Of a stretch of DNA of 64,000 nucleotides, positions 16,204 through 25,286 are shown piece by piece. The stretch is from Chlorobiota bacterium. Lineage in GTDB: Bacteria; Bacteroidota; Ignavibacteria; OLB7. A program made the translations under genes and the position numbers. How positions within the stretch are numbered: the stretch's first letter is position 1; the number at the start of each line of letters is the position of its first letter. The stretch spans positions 1-64,000 of the forward strand of contig CP065014.1 in NCBI GenBank assembly GCA_016700335.1, written 5' to 3'. A model generated the notes under the pieces. The model was not told the DNA's origin, did no database searches, and saw only the letters and a program-made list of their open reading frames with translations.

Positions 16204-17682
16204 TTATTTCTTTAAGTCAAGTAATGATATTTCTTCAGAAACTATTTTACCAGATAAAACAACTAGTGGTACTCCACCACCAGGATGTGAACTACCACCA
16301 CAAAAAAACATATTTTTAATTTTTGGTACTTTGCTTCTTGGTCTTAAAAATGCTGAAAAAATTGAATTGGAAGACGAACCATAAATTGCACCACCCAAAC
16401 TATTATAAGTTTGTTCAATATAACTAGGTGGGATTATTTTATAACTTATCACTTCAGGATTCACATCAAATGTTTTTAATCTTTCAAAAATTAATTCAAC
16501 ATATTTTTTTTGAGAATCTAAGTCATTATTGTCTAACCCATAGCTAGGAGCATTTACCAAAACATACCAATTTTCACAATTATTAGGAGCTAAAGTAATA
16601 TCAGTTTTAGAGGAAATTGAAACATAAATTGTCATTGATTTAGGCAACAACTTTTTGTCAAATATATCTTCAAATTCAGATTTGTAATTATCACTAAAGA
16701 ATACATTATGATGTTTAAGATTTGAGTGATTCCCTTTTACTTTTGCAACAATTAAAAATCCTGAGCATGAGCGTTCTGCTTGTTCATATTTTTTAGGAGT
16801 TCTTATTCCTAATGGTTCTATCAATTTTTTATATGTCCATAATGTATCTACATTAGAAATTAAATAATCACACTTATATTCATTTTTATCTGATAATACA
16901 CTTGTGATAATATCTTTTGTTTTTTTCAATTCAGTAACATTTTCATTTAACTTTATTTCAACCCCATTTTTTAAACATAATTTTTCTATTGCTATTGCAA
17001 TTTCATAAATACCCCCAACTGGGTACCAAGCACCAAACTCAAATTCTACATGTGGAATAACATTTAATGTAGCAGGGGCTTTGTATGGTGATGAACCATT
17101 ATATGTGGCAAACCTTGAAAAAAGTTGAATGAGTTTTTGATCAATAAATATTTCTTTCAAACTTTTAAAAACAGTTTTATTCATTTTAAACTTATGAAGT
17201 TTGGTAATCATTTTAAGATTTTTAAATTTAAAAAACTCTTTAAAACCCTCAAACTTGTTGAATAAAAAAACATCTTTTGTTGCTTCGTATAAATCTTTTA
17301 TTTCATTTAAAAAATTTTTAAATGAGCTAGAATCCTGTGTAAATATTTTCGAAATTTCTTCATTCAATTTAATTTTATTATGAAAGGCATCAAAAATCAA
17401 ACCATCACTCCAAAAGTATCTACATGCAGGATCAATTGGTAATAAATTTAAATAATCATTTATATTTTCGTTGCAGTTTTTAAATAAATTCTCAATAACA
17501 AATGGCATTGTTATAACAGTCGGTCCTAGATCAAATGAAAATCCGTCTTCAATAATTTTATTCATTTTACCCCCAACATTATAATTTTTTTCAATAATTG
17601 TTACATTATATCCTAACATTCTTAAATACAACGCGGCACTCATACCACCAATTCCAGCACCTATAATTATTACTTTTTTCAT
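16204..17682 (-). CDS. crtI: CrtI-type phytoene/carotenoid desaturase
   Basis: A 492-residue FAD-dependent carotenoid desaturase. The N-terminal Rossmann motif is VIIIGAGIGGMSAALYLRML and it continues GYNVTIIEKNYNVGGKMNKI. The family blocks FSFDLGPTVITMP and FEFGAWYPVGGIYEIAIAIE are present. The C-terminal signature is MFFCGGSSHPGGGVPLVVLS. It inserts double bonds into phytoene or a related carotenoid at the membrane. CrtI and CrtD/CrtN paralogues share these motifs, so the exact step is uncertain. No phytoene synthase is adjacent. It faces away from asnB across a 150-base divergent region. Confidence 0.88.
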   Translation of the reverse strand: MKKVIIIGAGIGGMSAALYLRMLGYNVTIIEKNYNVGGKMNKIIEDGFSFDLGPTVITMPFVIENLFKNCNENINDYLNLLPIDPACRYFWSDGLIFDAFHNKIKLNEEISKIFTQDSSSFKNFLNEIKDLYEATKDVFLFNKFEGFKEFFKFKNLKMITKLHKFKMNKTVFKSLKEIFIDQKLIQLFSRFATYNGSSPYKAPATLNVIPHVEFEFGAWYPVGGIYEIAIAIEKLCLKNGVEIKLNENVTELKKTKDIITSVLSDKNEYKCDYLISNVDTLWTYKKLIEPLGIRTPKKYEQAERSCSGFLIVAKVKGNHSNLKHHNVFFSDNYKSEFEDIFDKKLLPKSMTIYVSISSKTDITLAPNNCENWYVLVNAPSYGLDNNDLDSQKKYVELIFERLKTFDVNPEVISYKIIPPSYIEQTYNSLGGAIYGSSSNSIFSAFLRPRSKVPKIKNMFFCGGSSHPGGGVPLVVLSGKIVSEEISLLDLKK

Positions 17683-17832
17683 AAATATAAATTAAACAAA
17701 TAAATTACTTTATTCTTATATGATTTATCAAATAATTTTTCATTGAACTAACATTCTTAACTTTGTGATTCATCAAATTAATTGGTTATTACTGAATATA
17801 TTTTTACAAACTAAAAATTTACTAAGGGTTTT

Positions 17833-19752
17833 ATGTGCGGAATAACTGGAATATTTACTTTTTCAAATAATTCAAATGCAATTTCAGACTTCTTTATAAA
17901 AAAGATGACTGATGTTATTGAGCATAGAGGTCCTGATGATGATGGATTCTATATAGATGACAGCAGACGAATAGCATTAGGGTTTAGAAGGCTTTCGATT
18001 ATAGACTTATCTGAGGCTGGGCATCAGCCAATGAGTAATAATGATGGTACTATTTGGATTACTTTTAATGGTGAGATTTATAATCACGAAGAGATACGCT
18101 CAGATTTAATTTCGAAGGGATACACTTACAAATCTAAAACTGATACTGAAACAATACTATATGCCTATCAAGAATATGGAGTAGATTTTATAACAAAACT
18201 GTATGGAATGTTTGGAATAGCTATTTGGGATTCTCGCAAAGAAGAGTTGCTTTTAGTTAGAGATAGAGTTGGAATTAAGCCAGTTTATTATACTTTTTCA
18301 AATGGGGTATTTCTATGGGGTTCAGAGATAAAATCTATTAAGCAACATCCATATTTTAAGGCAGAATTTAATGAACAGGGGTTTTACGATTATCTATCTA
18401 TATTTATGACTCCTCCAAATGAAACAATGTTCAAAGGAGTTTTTAAATTGGAAGCTGGGCATTTTATGATTATTGATAAAGATGGGAATTCATTCAAAAA
18501 ACAATATTGGGATGTAAACAACCAGACTGAGATTCATACCGAAGCTGATTTACAAGATGAAAATTATTGTGTAGAGAATATTCAAAGGCTTTTACGAGAC
18601 TCTATAAAATTAAGAATGATGAGTGATGTACCTTTTGGAGTATTACTTTCAGGAGGTGTGGATTCATCTTTAAACGTTGCTTTGATGAGTGAACTTATGA
18701 GCAGACCCGTTGAAACATTCACAGTCGGATTTAAAGATTTGCAAAAATATAATGAGTTGCAATTTGCTGATCAAATCTCAAAACAATTCAAAACCAATCA
18801 TCATGAGGTTTTACTGACCGAACAAGATGCAATTGATTGGTTACCCAAAATGATTTGGCATCAAGATGAACCAAATGCTGACCCTGTTTGTGTTCCTGTT
18901 TATTTTGTTAGTAAACTCGCAAGAGAGAATAACACTTTAGTTGTTCAGGTTGGAGAAGGAGCAGATGAAGAATTTGCTGGTTATAAACTATATACTAGAG
19001 AGCAAAGATTTTATAAATATTATTATTCTTTATTACCTTATCCACTTAAAAAAATAGCTTATAAAACTTTTCAGAAAATTATACCAGATTCACATCTTAC
19101 TGATTATTCTAGACGTGCAGTAGAATCTGATGCACCTTTTTATGGTGGTGCAACTGGATTTTCTGAAGAACATAAAAAACATTTATTAGGTTCTGAATTT
19201 AAAAATAGATGTGAAAAAACTGGTAGAATACCCCAACATTATAATGAAAAATTTGAAGGACTTTTTGGTAGTGGATCTTTTTCAGAAGATTATTTGAGAA
19301 GAATTTTCTATTATGAATTAAAAGCAAGGCTTGGAGAAATGCTCCTTATGAGAGTTGATAAAATGACAATGGCAACTTCTATTGAGGCTAGAGTTCCTTT
19401 TTTAGATCATCGGATTGTTGAATTTGCTATAAGGGTTCCTTCAAAACTTAAAATTAAAAATGGAATAAATAAATATATATTAAAAAAAGCTTCAGAAGGA
19501 ATAATTCCTAATAATATTATTTATAGACCTAAACAAGGCTTTGCTGCACCTGCTGTGGAATGGCTTAGAACTGGCAAACTAGCCACTATTGCTAAAGAAA
19601 CAATTTTAGAATCTGATTTAGTTAAACAGAATTATTTAAATAAAAATTATATTATTCACTTGTTTGATTTGCATCAATCTGGCAAACATAATTTATCGCG
19701 CGAACTATGGATTCTATTAATTGCAACTATGTGGTATAAAGAGAATTTTTAA
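17833..19752 (+). CDS. asnB: Asparagine synthase (glutamine-hydrolysing)
   Basis: A 639-residue AsnB. Residue 2 is the glutaminase nucleophile (MCGITGIFTFSNN). The class II amidotransferase domain continues with IEHRGPDDDGFYIDD and ITFNGEIYNHEEIR. The synthetase domain has the PP-loop PFGVLLSGGVDSSLNVALMS near residue 275 and VGEGADEEFAGYK near 378. The C-terminal block EARVPFLDHRIVEFAIRVPS is also present. It makes asparagine from aspartate, glutamine and ATP. Longer AsnB homologues also act in amide-forming steps of envelope polysaccharide synthesis, but no such cluster is seen here. Confidence 0.93.
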   Translation: MCGITGIFTFSNNSNAISDFFIKKMTDVIEHRGPDDDGFYIDDSRRIALGFRRLSIIDLSEAGHQPMSNNDGTIWITFNGEIYNHEEIRSDLISKGYTYKSKTDTETILYAYQEYGVDFITKLYGMFGIAIWDSRKEELLLVRDRVGIKPVYYTFSNGVFLWGSEIKSIKQHPYFKAEFNEQGFYDYLSIFMTPPNETMFKGVFKLEAGHFMIIDKDGNSFKKQYWDVNNQTEIHTEADLQDENYCVENIQRLLRDSIKLRMMSDVPFGVLLSGGVDSSLNVALMSELMSRPVETFTVGFKDLQKYNELQFADQISKQFKTNHHEVLLTEQDAIDWLPKMIWHQDEPNADPVCVPVYFVSKLARENNTLVVQVGEGADEEFAGYKLYTREQRFYKYYYSLLPYPLKKIAYKTFQKIIPDSHLTDYSRRAVESDAPFYGGATGFSEEHKKHLLGSEFKNRCEKTGRIPQHYNEKFEGLFGSGSFSEDYLRRIFYYELKARLGEMLLMRVDKMTMATSIEARVPFLDHRIVEFAIRVPSKLKIKNGINKYILKKASEGIIPNNIIYRPKQGFAAPAVEWLRTGKLATIAKETILESDLVKQNYLNKNYIIHLFDLHQSGKHNLSRELWILLIATMWYKENF

Positions 19753-19871
19753 AATTCGTCTTTTCTACTTTCTAGTTTGATACTATAATTAATTCTACAA
19801 ATCTTAAAATTTAATTCAGTATTTTTTTGAACATTTATTTTTATATAAATATTTGTTAAACTATAAAATAA

Positions 19872-19901
19872 AATCCCCCACAATTTTCATTGCAGGGGAT
19901 T
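19872..19901. terminator. Strong hairpin, likely terminator
   Basis: AATCCCC...GGGGATT with an inner CAAT...ATTG stem forms a near-perfect hairpin. On the minus strand it is followed by TTTATTTTA, and on the plus strand by CCCCTTTT, so it may act in both directions. The stretch 19753-20334 has no convincing gene; a second small hairpin (GGTTGAAAAC...TTCAACC) lies at about 19926-19949. Confidence 0.6.
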
Positions 19902-20334
19902 CCCCTTTTAGTGTTCTTTAATACTGGTTGAAAACTTTTTAATTCAACCTATTCAAAGCCCTTAGTAAGCAACGCTAAAATAAGTAAAAATTATTTTATT
20001 ATAATCAATTTATTATAACTTTCAAATTTAGGTGTAAATTTTAGTCTAAAAATTAATGATATTGTTTAATGTATAACAACAAAGTTTATATTTTATCAAA
20101 TTATTTTTAATTAAATTCAACTAGGTATTATAATGAAATATAGGCAAAAATTTTCTACTTTTATTTTGGTAGTTATATTATACATAAACTTAACTTCTAA
20201 TTCCGATTTTCTAAATAGTATATATTAAATATAGATTAAGCTATTAGATTATTCTATATTTTTACTTTCCTTAATATTTTTCTATTTATAAAAAAATATT
20301 AGAATTTTTAATTAACATTTTCAACATCAAAATA

Positions 20335-21645
20335 TTGAAGAGGAAACGTAACATTTTATTTTGGTTGATATCAATTCTTTGTATAGTTGCTTTTTCAGCA
20401 ACTAAACTCACTGCTAGACAACGATTAATTGACTCACTTGAAAGCAAGCTGAATCAACACCGTAAACAATTTGGTAATGACACAAACACTGTTAATATTT
20501 TGTATAATTTATCTATAACAGTTGCCAAAAGAGATCCACGGGAAAGTGATTTATATGGTCGACAAGTAATAGATATTTCAAATAAGCTAAGTTATGAACG
20601 GGGGAATGTTCTTGGTTTGTTTCATTTAGGTGATATGGCTCTGATAGATAAAAATTTAGCTAAAACTAAGGAACTATACTTAAAAGCTTTAAGCATTGCT
20701 AAAAGCATCAAAGCAAAAGATTTGCAGATTGTTTCATTATGCTTATTATCAGATCTTGATGGGACTTTAGGTAACATTAGCTCAGCCTTTGAGCTTGGGC
20801 ATAATGCATATAAACTTTCAAATGAGTTAGCAAGTAATGAGTTGGTAAGTAAATCTTGTCAAACCCTTATGCTAGTTTATTCAAGATTAAGTCAAAACAT
20901 TCAAGCACAATTATATGGGAAAAAATGTATTGAATTCGCTATTAAAACTAAAAACATTTTGTATATTTTTAATGCGTATTCAACATATTTTTGTTTTTCA
21001 AATGATACTATTAATTCCAATGAATTTAGTAGTAAAGCCCTTGAAATAACGCAGTATGAAGGGTGGAAGATTTCAGAAGGTGTTATTAATCTAAATTTAG
21101 GATGGGGAGAATATGATAAAAAAAATATTACTAAAGCATTGCAATTTTTTAAAAATTCATTAGCAATTTCTGAGGAAGTAAATAACTACAAACCACAAAT
21201 AACATATGCTACTTGCGGAATTGCAAGTTGTTATGTTGAAATGAAAGTTTATGACAAAGCTATTTATTATGCAAAACGCTCAATGGAGCTTTGCAAATTT
21301 TTCAAATTTCCTAATTTAATAACACAAAATTCAATAACTCTTTCCAAGTGTTATGAAAAGCTAAATGATTACCAAAATGCATTCTATTATATGGATACTA
21401 ACAGGATGTATAATGACACACTTTTCAATACTGAGATACTCCAAAAAACTACTGCAATTCAGGTAAAAGCTGAAACCGACAAAAAAAATAGCGAGATTGC
21501 AATCGTTGAAAAAGAAAAGGATTATCAAACATTTTTAAGGAATACTGCAATTGTTGGATTTATTTTAATTTTTATAATTGTTGTGTTACTCTATCACAGT
21601 TACAAACTTCGAAAAAAATCCGACGAATCTCTAATCACGAGTTAA
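20335..21645 (+). CDS. TPR sensor part of a split TPR-adenylate cyclase
   Basis: A 436-residue frame with a TTG start (no ATG nearby). It has a signal-anchor-like N-terminus (ILFWLISILCIVAFSATKLT), a run of TPR-like helical repeats over about residues 60-370 (for example ALQFFKNSLAISEEVNNYKP and CYVEMKVYDKAIYYAKRSME), a coiled linker and a membrane segment near 395-420 (TAIVGFILIFIIVVLLYHSY). It ends KLRKKSDESLITS, just where paralogues continue into the cyclase domain. The missing continuation is in the -1 frame and starts before this stop codon. At 21618-21624 the run CGA AAA AAA has the in-phase A AAA AAA heptamer, so the two parts may be joined by -1 slippage or separated by a 1-base deletion. 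Confidence 0.8.
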   Translation: MKRKRNILFWLISILCIVAFSATKLTARQRLIDSLESKLNQHRKQFGNDTNTVNILYNLSITVAKRDPRESDLYGRQVIDISNKLSYERGNVLGLFHLGDMALIDKNLAKTKELYLKALSIAKSIKAKDLQIVSLCLLSDLDGTLGNISSAFELGHNAYKLSNELASNELVSKSCQTLMLVYSRLSQNIQAQLYGKKCIEFAIKTKNILYIFNAYSTYFCFSNDTINSNEFSSKALEITQYEGWKISEGVINLNLGWGEYDKKNITKALQFFKNSLAISEEVNNYKPQITYATCGIASCYVEMKVYDKAIYYAKRSMELCKFFKFPNLITQNSITLSKCYEKLNDYQNAFYYMDTNRMYNDTLFNTEILQKTTAIQVKAETDKKNSEIAIVEKEKDYQTFLRNTAIVGFILIFIIVVLLYHSYKLRKKSDESLITS

Positions 21646-21656
21646 TTTTAAATGTT

Positions 21657-22313
21657 TTGCCAGGTTCAATAGCTATGCGATTGAAGTCTGGTGAAAGAGT
21701 TATTGCTGATAAATTTAATTCTGTTTCAATACTATTTGCAGATATTGTTAATTTTACACAGCTTTCTCAAAGTATTTCAGCTGTTGAACTTGTTGAGCTT
21801 TTAAACGAAATTTTCTCTACCATTGATGACTTAACAATCAAATATAATCTTGAAAAAATCAAAACAATTGGTGATTGTTATATGGTTATTTCTGGTGCAC
21901 CAATACCAAATAAAGATCATGCTATTCAAATGGCTTTTTTCGCACTTGAACTTCAATCAGTAATTACACAATTGACATTGGGAAGAGCTTTTCCAATTTT
22001 ATTCCGAATTGGTATCCACAGTGGTGAAGTTGTTGCAGGGGTTATTGGCAAAAAGAAATTTGCTTATGATATGTGGGGAGATGCAGTAAATACTGCTAGC
22101 CGAATGGAAAGCCATGGAGAGCCAGGAAGAATTCATGTTTCTAGTGATTATGCTAAAGAACTTGGACTTTTAAATACAAAAGGTTTGAATGAAAAGAATG
22201 AAATTAAAATAGATATTCCAAATTCTAAATTATTAATCTTGTCAAGTGGTGAAATGGAAATTAAAGGAAAGGGTAAAATGCAAACATTTTTCCTAGAAGA
22301 AGTAAAATCTTAA
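21657..22313 (+). CDS. Class III adenylate cyclase domain (second part of split gene)
   Basis: A 218-residue cyclase homology domain. The -1 frame is open from about 21576 and reads NHELILNVLPGSIAMRLKSG, the usual junction after the membrane helix, so this is the C-terminal half of the upstream gene rather than an independent gene. Metal-binding Asp in SILFADIVNFTQLS, then EKIKTIGDCYMVISG and FAYDMWGDAVNTASRMES. The Lys in KTIGD and the Asp in YDMWGD are the residues that select ATP in adenylate cyclases (guanylate cyclases have Glu and Cys), so cAMP is the predicted product. It would act on the cytoplasmic side under control of the TPR region. Confidence 0.82.
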   Translation: MPGSIAMRLKSGERVIADKFNSVSILFADIVNFTQLSQSISAVELVELLNEIFSTIDDLTIKYNLEKIKTIGDCYMVISGAPIPNKDHAIQMAFFALELQSVITQLTLGRAFPILFRIGIHSGEVVAGVIGKKKFAYDMWGDAVNTASRMESHGEPGRIHVSSDYAKELGLLNTKGLNEKNEIKIDIPNSKLLILSSGEMEIKGKGKMQTFFLEEVKS

Positions 22314-22519
22314 AAACTAGTTAACTGTTTTATCCAGCGAAAAAGCTGTCTATGCTCAAATTCTTCCCCAGTATATTTTTCCCATATTTCCACCTTGGTA
22401 CTCTGAGTTTTTATCAACTCCTGAATGAATTTGTGTTTCTCTTCTTCGGTAAAATACTTGCCTCCCTTTGTCTCGTCCTGAAAATAGCTTACACATATTG
22501 TTAAATAGTCCTGATGCAA
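22310..22519 (-). pseudogene. Transposase-like N-terminal remnant
   Basis: A 69-codon minus-strand frame with YFTEEEKHKFIQELIKTQST, then KVEIWEKYTGEEFEHRQLFR and WIKQL. It resembles the small helix-turn-helix N-terminal parts of Bacteroidota transposases (orfA-like). The frame overlaps the last 4 bases of the cyclase gene and has no partner orfB, so it is a fragment. The family is not certain. The following bases up to 22,700 show no gene. Confidence 0.4.
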
Positions 22520-22718
22520 ATTTACGTTTAAAAGTTAGTCCTAAATACGATTTACAAATAATTAATTTTCGATGCCGATTAATTCATAAGTGGGCTCTAA
22601 TTAGGAACAACTCACTAGAAAATATATCTGTTTGAGATAATGTATATCATTCATAAAGTCAATTGTAACTGCTTTGCTTTGTATACTTTAAAAACACCCC
22701 AATCCCCACAAGAACATT

Positions 22719-22889
22719 TCACACAGCACGTTTCACCTCATTTTTTTGTTTGTTGATTTTAGAACGTGATTTTTGGAATAGTTCCACCATTTGGTCTATT
22801 GTAAGCCAAACGGTTACATCTTCTAAACGGGTTTCTATTTTAGTATTGCCGTCTTCGGTTAGGTAAATAATTATTTTTGTGTTTTCCAT
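22719..22889 (-). pseudogene. RhuM-family N-terminal remnant
   Basis: From ATG at 22889 the frame reads MENTKIIIYLTEDGNTKIET, then RLEDVTVWLTIDQMVELFQKS and RSKINKQ. This is the N-terminal block of the RhuM (virulence-associated) and related Fic/KilA-N-like families (WLTQ.QMAELFQ.SRSTIN). It breaks off after about 50 residues, where the full protein has about 330. The neighbouring stretch 22890-23137 has an uninterpreted open frame and a GGCTTCGCGAAGCC hairpin, but no gene that I can support. Confidence 0.55.
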
Positions 22890-23137
22890 TTCTTTTCCCC
22901 TCAATTAATTTTTGTTCGTCTGCGTATTTCTGCATCTGTTGTCGTTTGTTTTTGTCCTGTCCTTTAATGGTTGCACTGTCGTCTATAGAATTACCGGTAA
23001 CGGTTGCGGATAAGAAGGGTGGCGGCTTCGCGAAGCCTACAAACTTATTACCCAACACAAAGGTAATTGGAACTACACATTTTCCAAACCAATAAACTAG
23101 CCATCCTTTTTATCTGCTGTTATTGTATGTACTATTT

Positions 23138-25117
23138 TCAAATCCTTTCCTCCACAAAATACATATCCACCTCGCCTTTATTTTTCGCCTGTATCTTTCC
23201 TCTGTGTGTACAGTTAAATTTATCTTTCACCAATTCGTACGTACTGCCACTGATGTTTACTTTTCCAGCTTCGCCACTTGATTCCATTCGTGAAGCAATG
23301 TTTACCGTATCACCCCAAATGTCATAAGCAAACTTTCTCACACCTACTATTCCTGCTATTACCGGACCTGTATTGATACCAATCCTAATCTCAAAAGGAA
23401 GTTTTCCTTTAGCCACCTTCTCTTTGTTATGATTGGTCATAAAATCTCTAATCTCTAAAGCAGCTTTCACTAAATCTTTAGCATGGGAATTATTGGCAAC
23501 AGGCAGTCCGCCTGCACACATATAAGCATCACCTATGGTTTTTATTTTTTCAATCCCATACTTGTGTATGATATGATCGAACGCCGAGAAACATGTATCA
23601 ATTTCCCTGACTAATTCTTCGGGTGCCATCTTCTCGCTGATACTGGTGAAGTCTTTAAAATCGGTGAACATAACTGAAGCTTCATCGAAATTCTTTGCTT
23701 TGGAAGTGCCGGTATCTTTCAACTCTTCGGCTACTTCTGAAGGAAGAATATTCAATAATAGCTCGTCACTTTTCTTTTTTCCTTTTTTGATTTTATTCCT
23801 CTGGCGAAAAAATATGCCAGCAAAAAGAAGCATTACCGCAAAGCCTCCAATAAAACCATTGCGTAACAAGCGTTGTTTGTTTTTTTCGTTACTAGCTATC
23901 AAATCTTTTTTTGCTTGTGCGGCATTAAGAGAATCCTGCTTCTTGCCAAAATCATAATTCATCTGCAAGGTCACTGTCTTCTTTGTATTTTCTGTATTCT
24001 CTATACTATCGCGATAAGTAATGAATAATTTGTATTGTGCCAAGGCATCCTTGTGATTGCCTTGTGCACTATCCAAACTTACAAGTACCTCGTAACTTTG
24101 TTTCATCATTTCCAAACCTCCTATCTCCTTTGCAAGCAACACACCTTTGTTAAGAAACGTAGCTGCATTTTTATAATCCTTTAGTTTAAAATAAGCGGTT
24201 CCGATTCCCTGCAATGCATATGTTTCGCCATCTTTATCATCAATCTCTCTCACTATTTTTAAAGCTTCAAAATTATATTTCAAAGCCCGATTATAATTGC
24301 CCAAACCAAGGTAGGCAAAACCCATGTTGTTATAAGTACCGGATCTTAAATACACGTTTCCTATTTCCTTCAATATTTTTAAACTTGCTTCGAATTGAAT
24401 TAGAGCCTCTGCATATTTATGTTGGTAAGTATAAATAATGCCAATGTTTTCTCGGTTACTAGATTGATACTGCTTATTACCTGTTACATTACTTATTTCA
24501 AGCGCTTTAAAGAAATAGTTTAGTGCTATTGGGTAATCACCTTGCATCATATAAACCATTCCAATATTATTGTACGAACCTGCAATGCCATTTTTATCAT
24601 CAATATCCTCTCTGATTTTTAAAGCTAAGAGGTGATTTTGTAAGGATAGCGGATAGCTACCTAAGTTAAAATAAACGCCACCAATATTATTATAGCTGTA
24701 TGCGATGCCACCTTTGTCGTCAATCTCTTTTCTTAGTTCTAATGATTTTTCAAAAAAAGCGATTGCTTGTAAAAAGTTGCCTTTCGATTTATTTACAAGT
24801 CCTATCGTATTGTAAGCATTGCCTATTCCTTTCATAAAATTTAATTGTTCAGATATTCTCAAAGATTGATTCGCAAAATCTAAAGACTTATCGAAGCCAA
24901 CCTCTATGTAAATCTTAGAAAGTTCGTAAAGGATATTCGCTTTGGTTGTATCGTAAAGTGCTGGAATATTTTTACCGAGTTCAAGTTTGGATGCGTTATG
25001 ATTTTTTAGTTGAATCTGAAGAGAATCAATGAGGTGTTGGTCTTGGGCGAAGCCGTTAAGAGTAATAAGACTTATGATTAAAAGTGTAATTAGATTTTTC
25101 ATTGCATGTTCATTCAT
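23138..25117 (-). CDS. TPR-domain transmembrane adenylate cyclase
   Basis: An intact 659-residue sensor cyclase. ATG at 25117 or 25102 (MKNLITLLIISLITLNGFAQ); the second gives a better signal peptide. About seven TPRs cover residues 60-380 (for example IAYSYNNIGGVYFNLGSYPL and NNIGMVYMMQGDYPIALNYF). The membrane helix is near 420-445 (GFIGGFAVMLLFAGIFF). The cyclase junction is SDELLLNILPSEVAEELKDT. Catalytic-domain motifs are VMFTDFKDFTSIS, EKIKTIGDAYMCAGG and FAYDIWGDTVNIASRMES, with the ATP-selecting Lys and Asp. The periplasmic TPR part probably senses a partner protein or stress and controls cAMP. It ends with a GC content and codon usage slightly unlike the AT-rich cyclases at 44-49 kb. 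Confidence 0.9.
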   Translation of the reverse strand: MNEHAMKNLITLLIISLITLNGFAQDQHLIDSLQIQLKNHNASKLELGKNIPALYDTTKANILYELSKIYIEVGFDKSLDFANQSLRISEQLNFMKGIGNAYNTIGLVNKSKGNFLQAIAFFEKSLELRKEIDDKGGIAYSYNNIGGVYFNLGSYPLSLQNHLLALKIREDIDDKNGIAGSYNNIGMVYMMQGDYPIALNYFFKALEISNVTGNKQYQSSNRENIGIIYTYQHKYAEALIQFEASLKILKEIGNVYLRSGTYNNMGFAYLGLGNYNRALKYNFEALKIVREIDDKDGETYALQGIGTAYFKLKDYKNAATFLNKGVLLAKEIGGLEMMKQSYEVLVSLDSAQGNHKDALAQYKLFITYRDSIENTENTKKTVTLQMNYDFGKKQDSLNAAQAKKDLIASNEKNKQRLLRNGFIGGFAVMLLFAGIFFRQRNKIKKGKKKSDELLLNILPSEVAEELKDTGTSKAKNFDEASVMFTDFKDFTSISEKMAPEELVREIDTCFSAFDHIIHKYGIEKIKTIGDAYMCAGGLPVANNSHAKDLVKAALEIRDFMTNHNKEKVAKGKLPFEIRIGINTGPVIAGIVGVRKFAYDIWGDTVNIASRMESSGEAGKVNISGSTYELVKDKFNCTHRGKIQAKNKGEVDMYFVEERI

Positions 25118-25150
25118 TTAGGTAGATTTTGGAATCCGCGCTAGCATATC

Positions 25151-25282
25151 CGCTAACGTTTTCTGGCTTGGCGAAGGTGGCGATTTTCATCACAAATGTT
25201 GATGCTGAGAACCAAACTTTGATTAACCACAAATGTGTCTGCGGAGTACTGAAACGCCACTTTTGCCAAACCCGTGTTAGCT
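25151..25282 (-). repeat. attC-like cassette recombination site H
   Basis: A 132 bp site. On the minus strand it runs from AGCTAAC (25282-25276) to GTTAGCG (25157-25151). Arms: CACGGGTTTGGCAAAAGTGG and CACCTTCGCCAAGCCAGAAA. The spacer has two ACATTTGTG motifs. It is almost identical in sequence to sites I and J, so these three cassettes share a common attC type. It follows the stop codon of the toroid protein gene by 5 bases. Confidence 0.8.
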
Positions 25283-25286
25283 ATAG

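Noticed and set aside
22840..23095. Opposite-strand open frames around 22.9-23.1 kb as genes
   Set aside because: They overlap each other, match no family I recognise, and one covers the GGCTTCGCGAAGCC hairpin; treated as decayed DNA.
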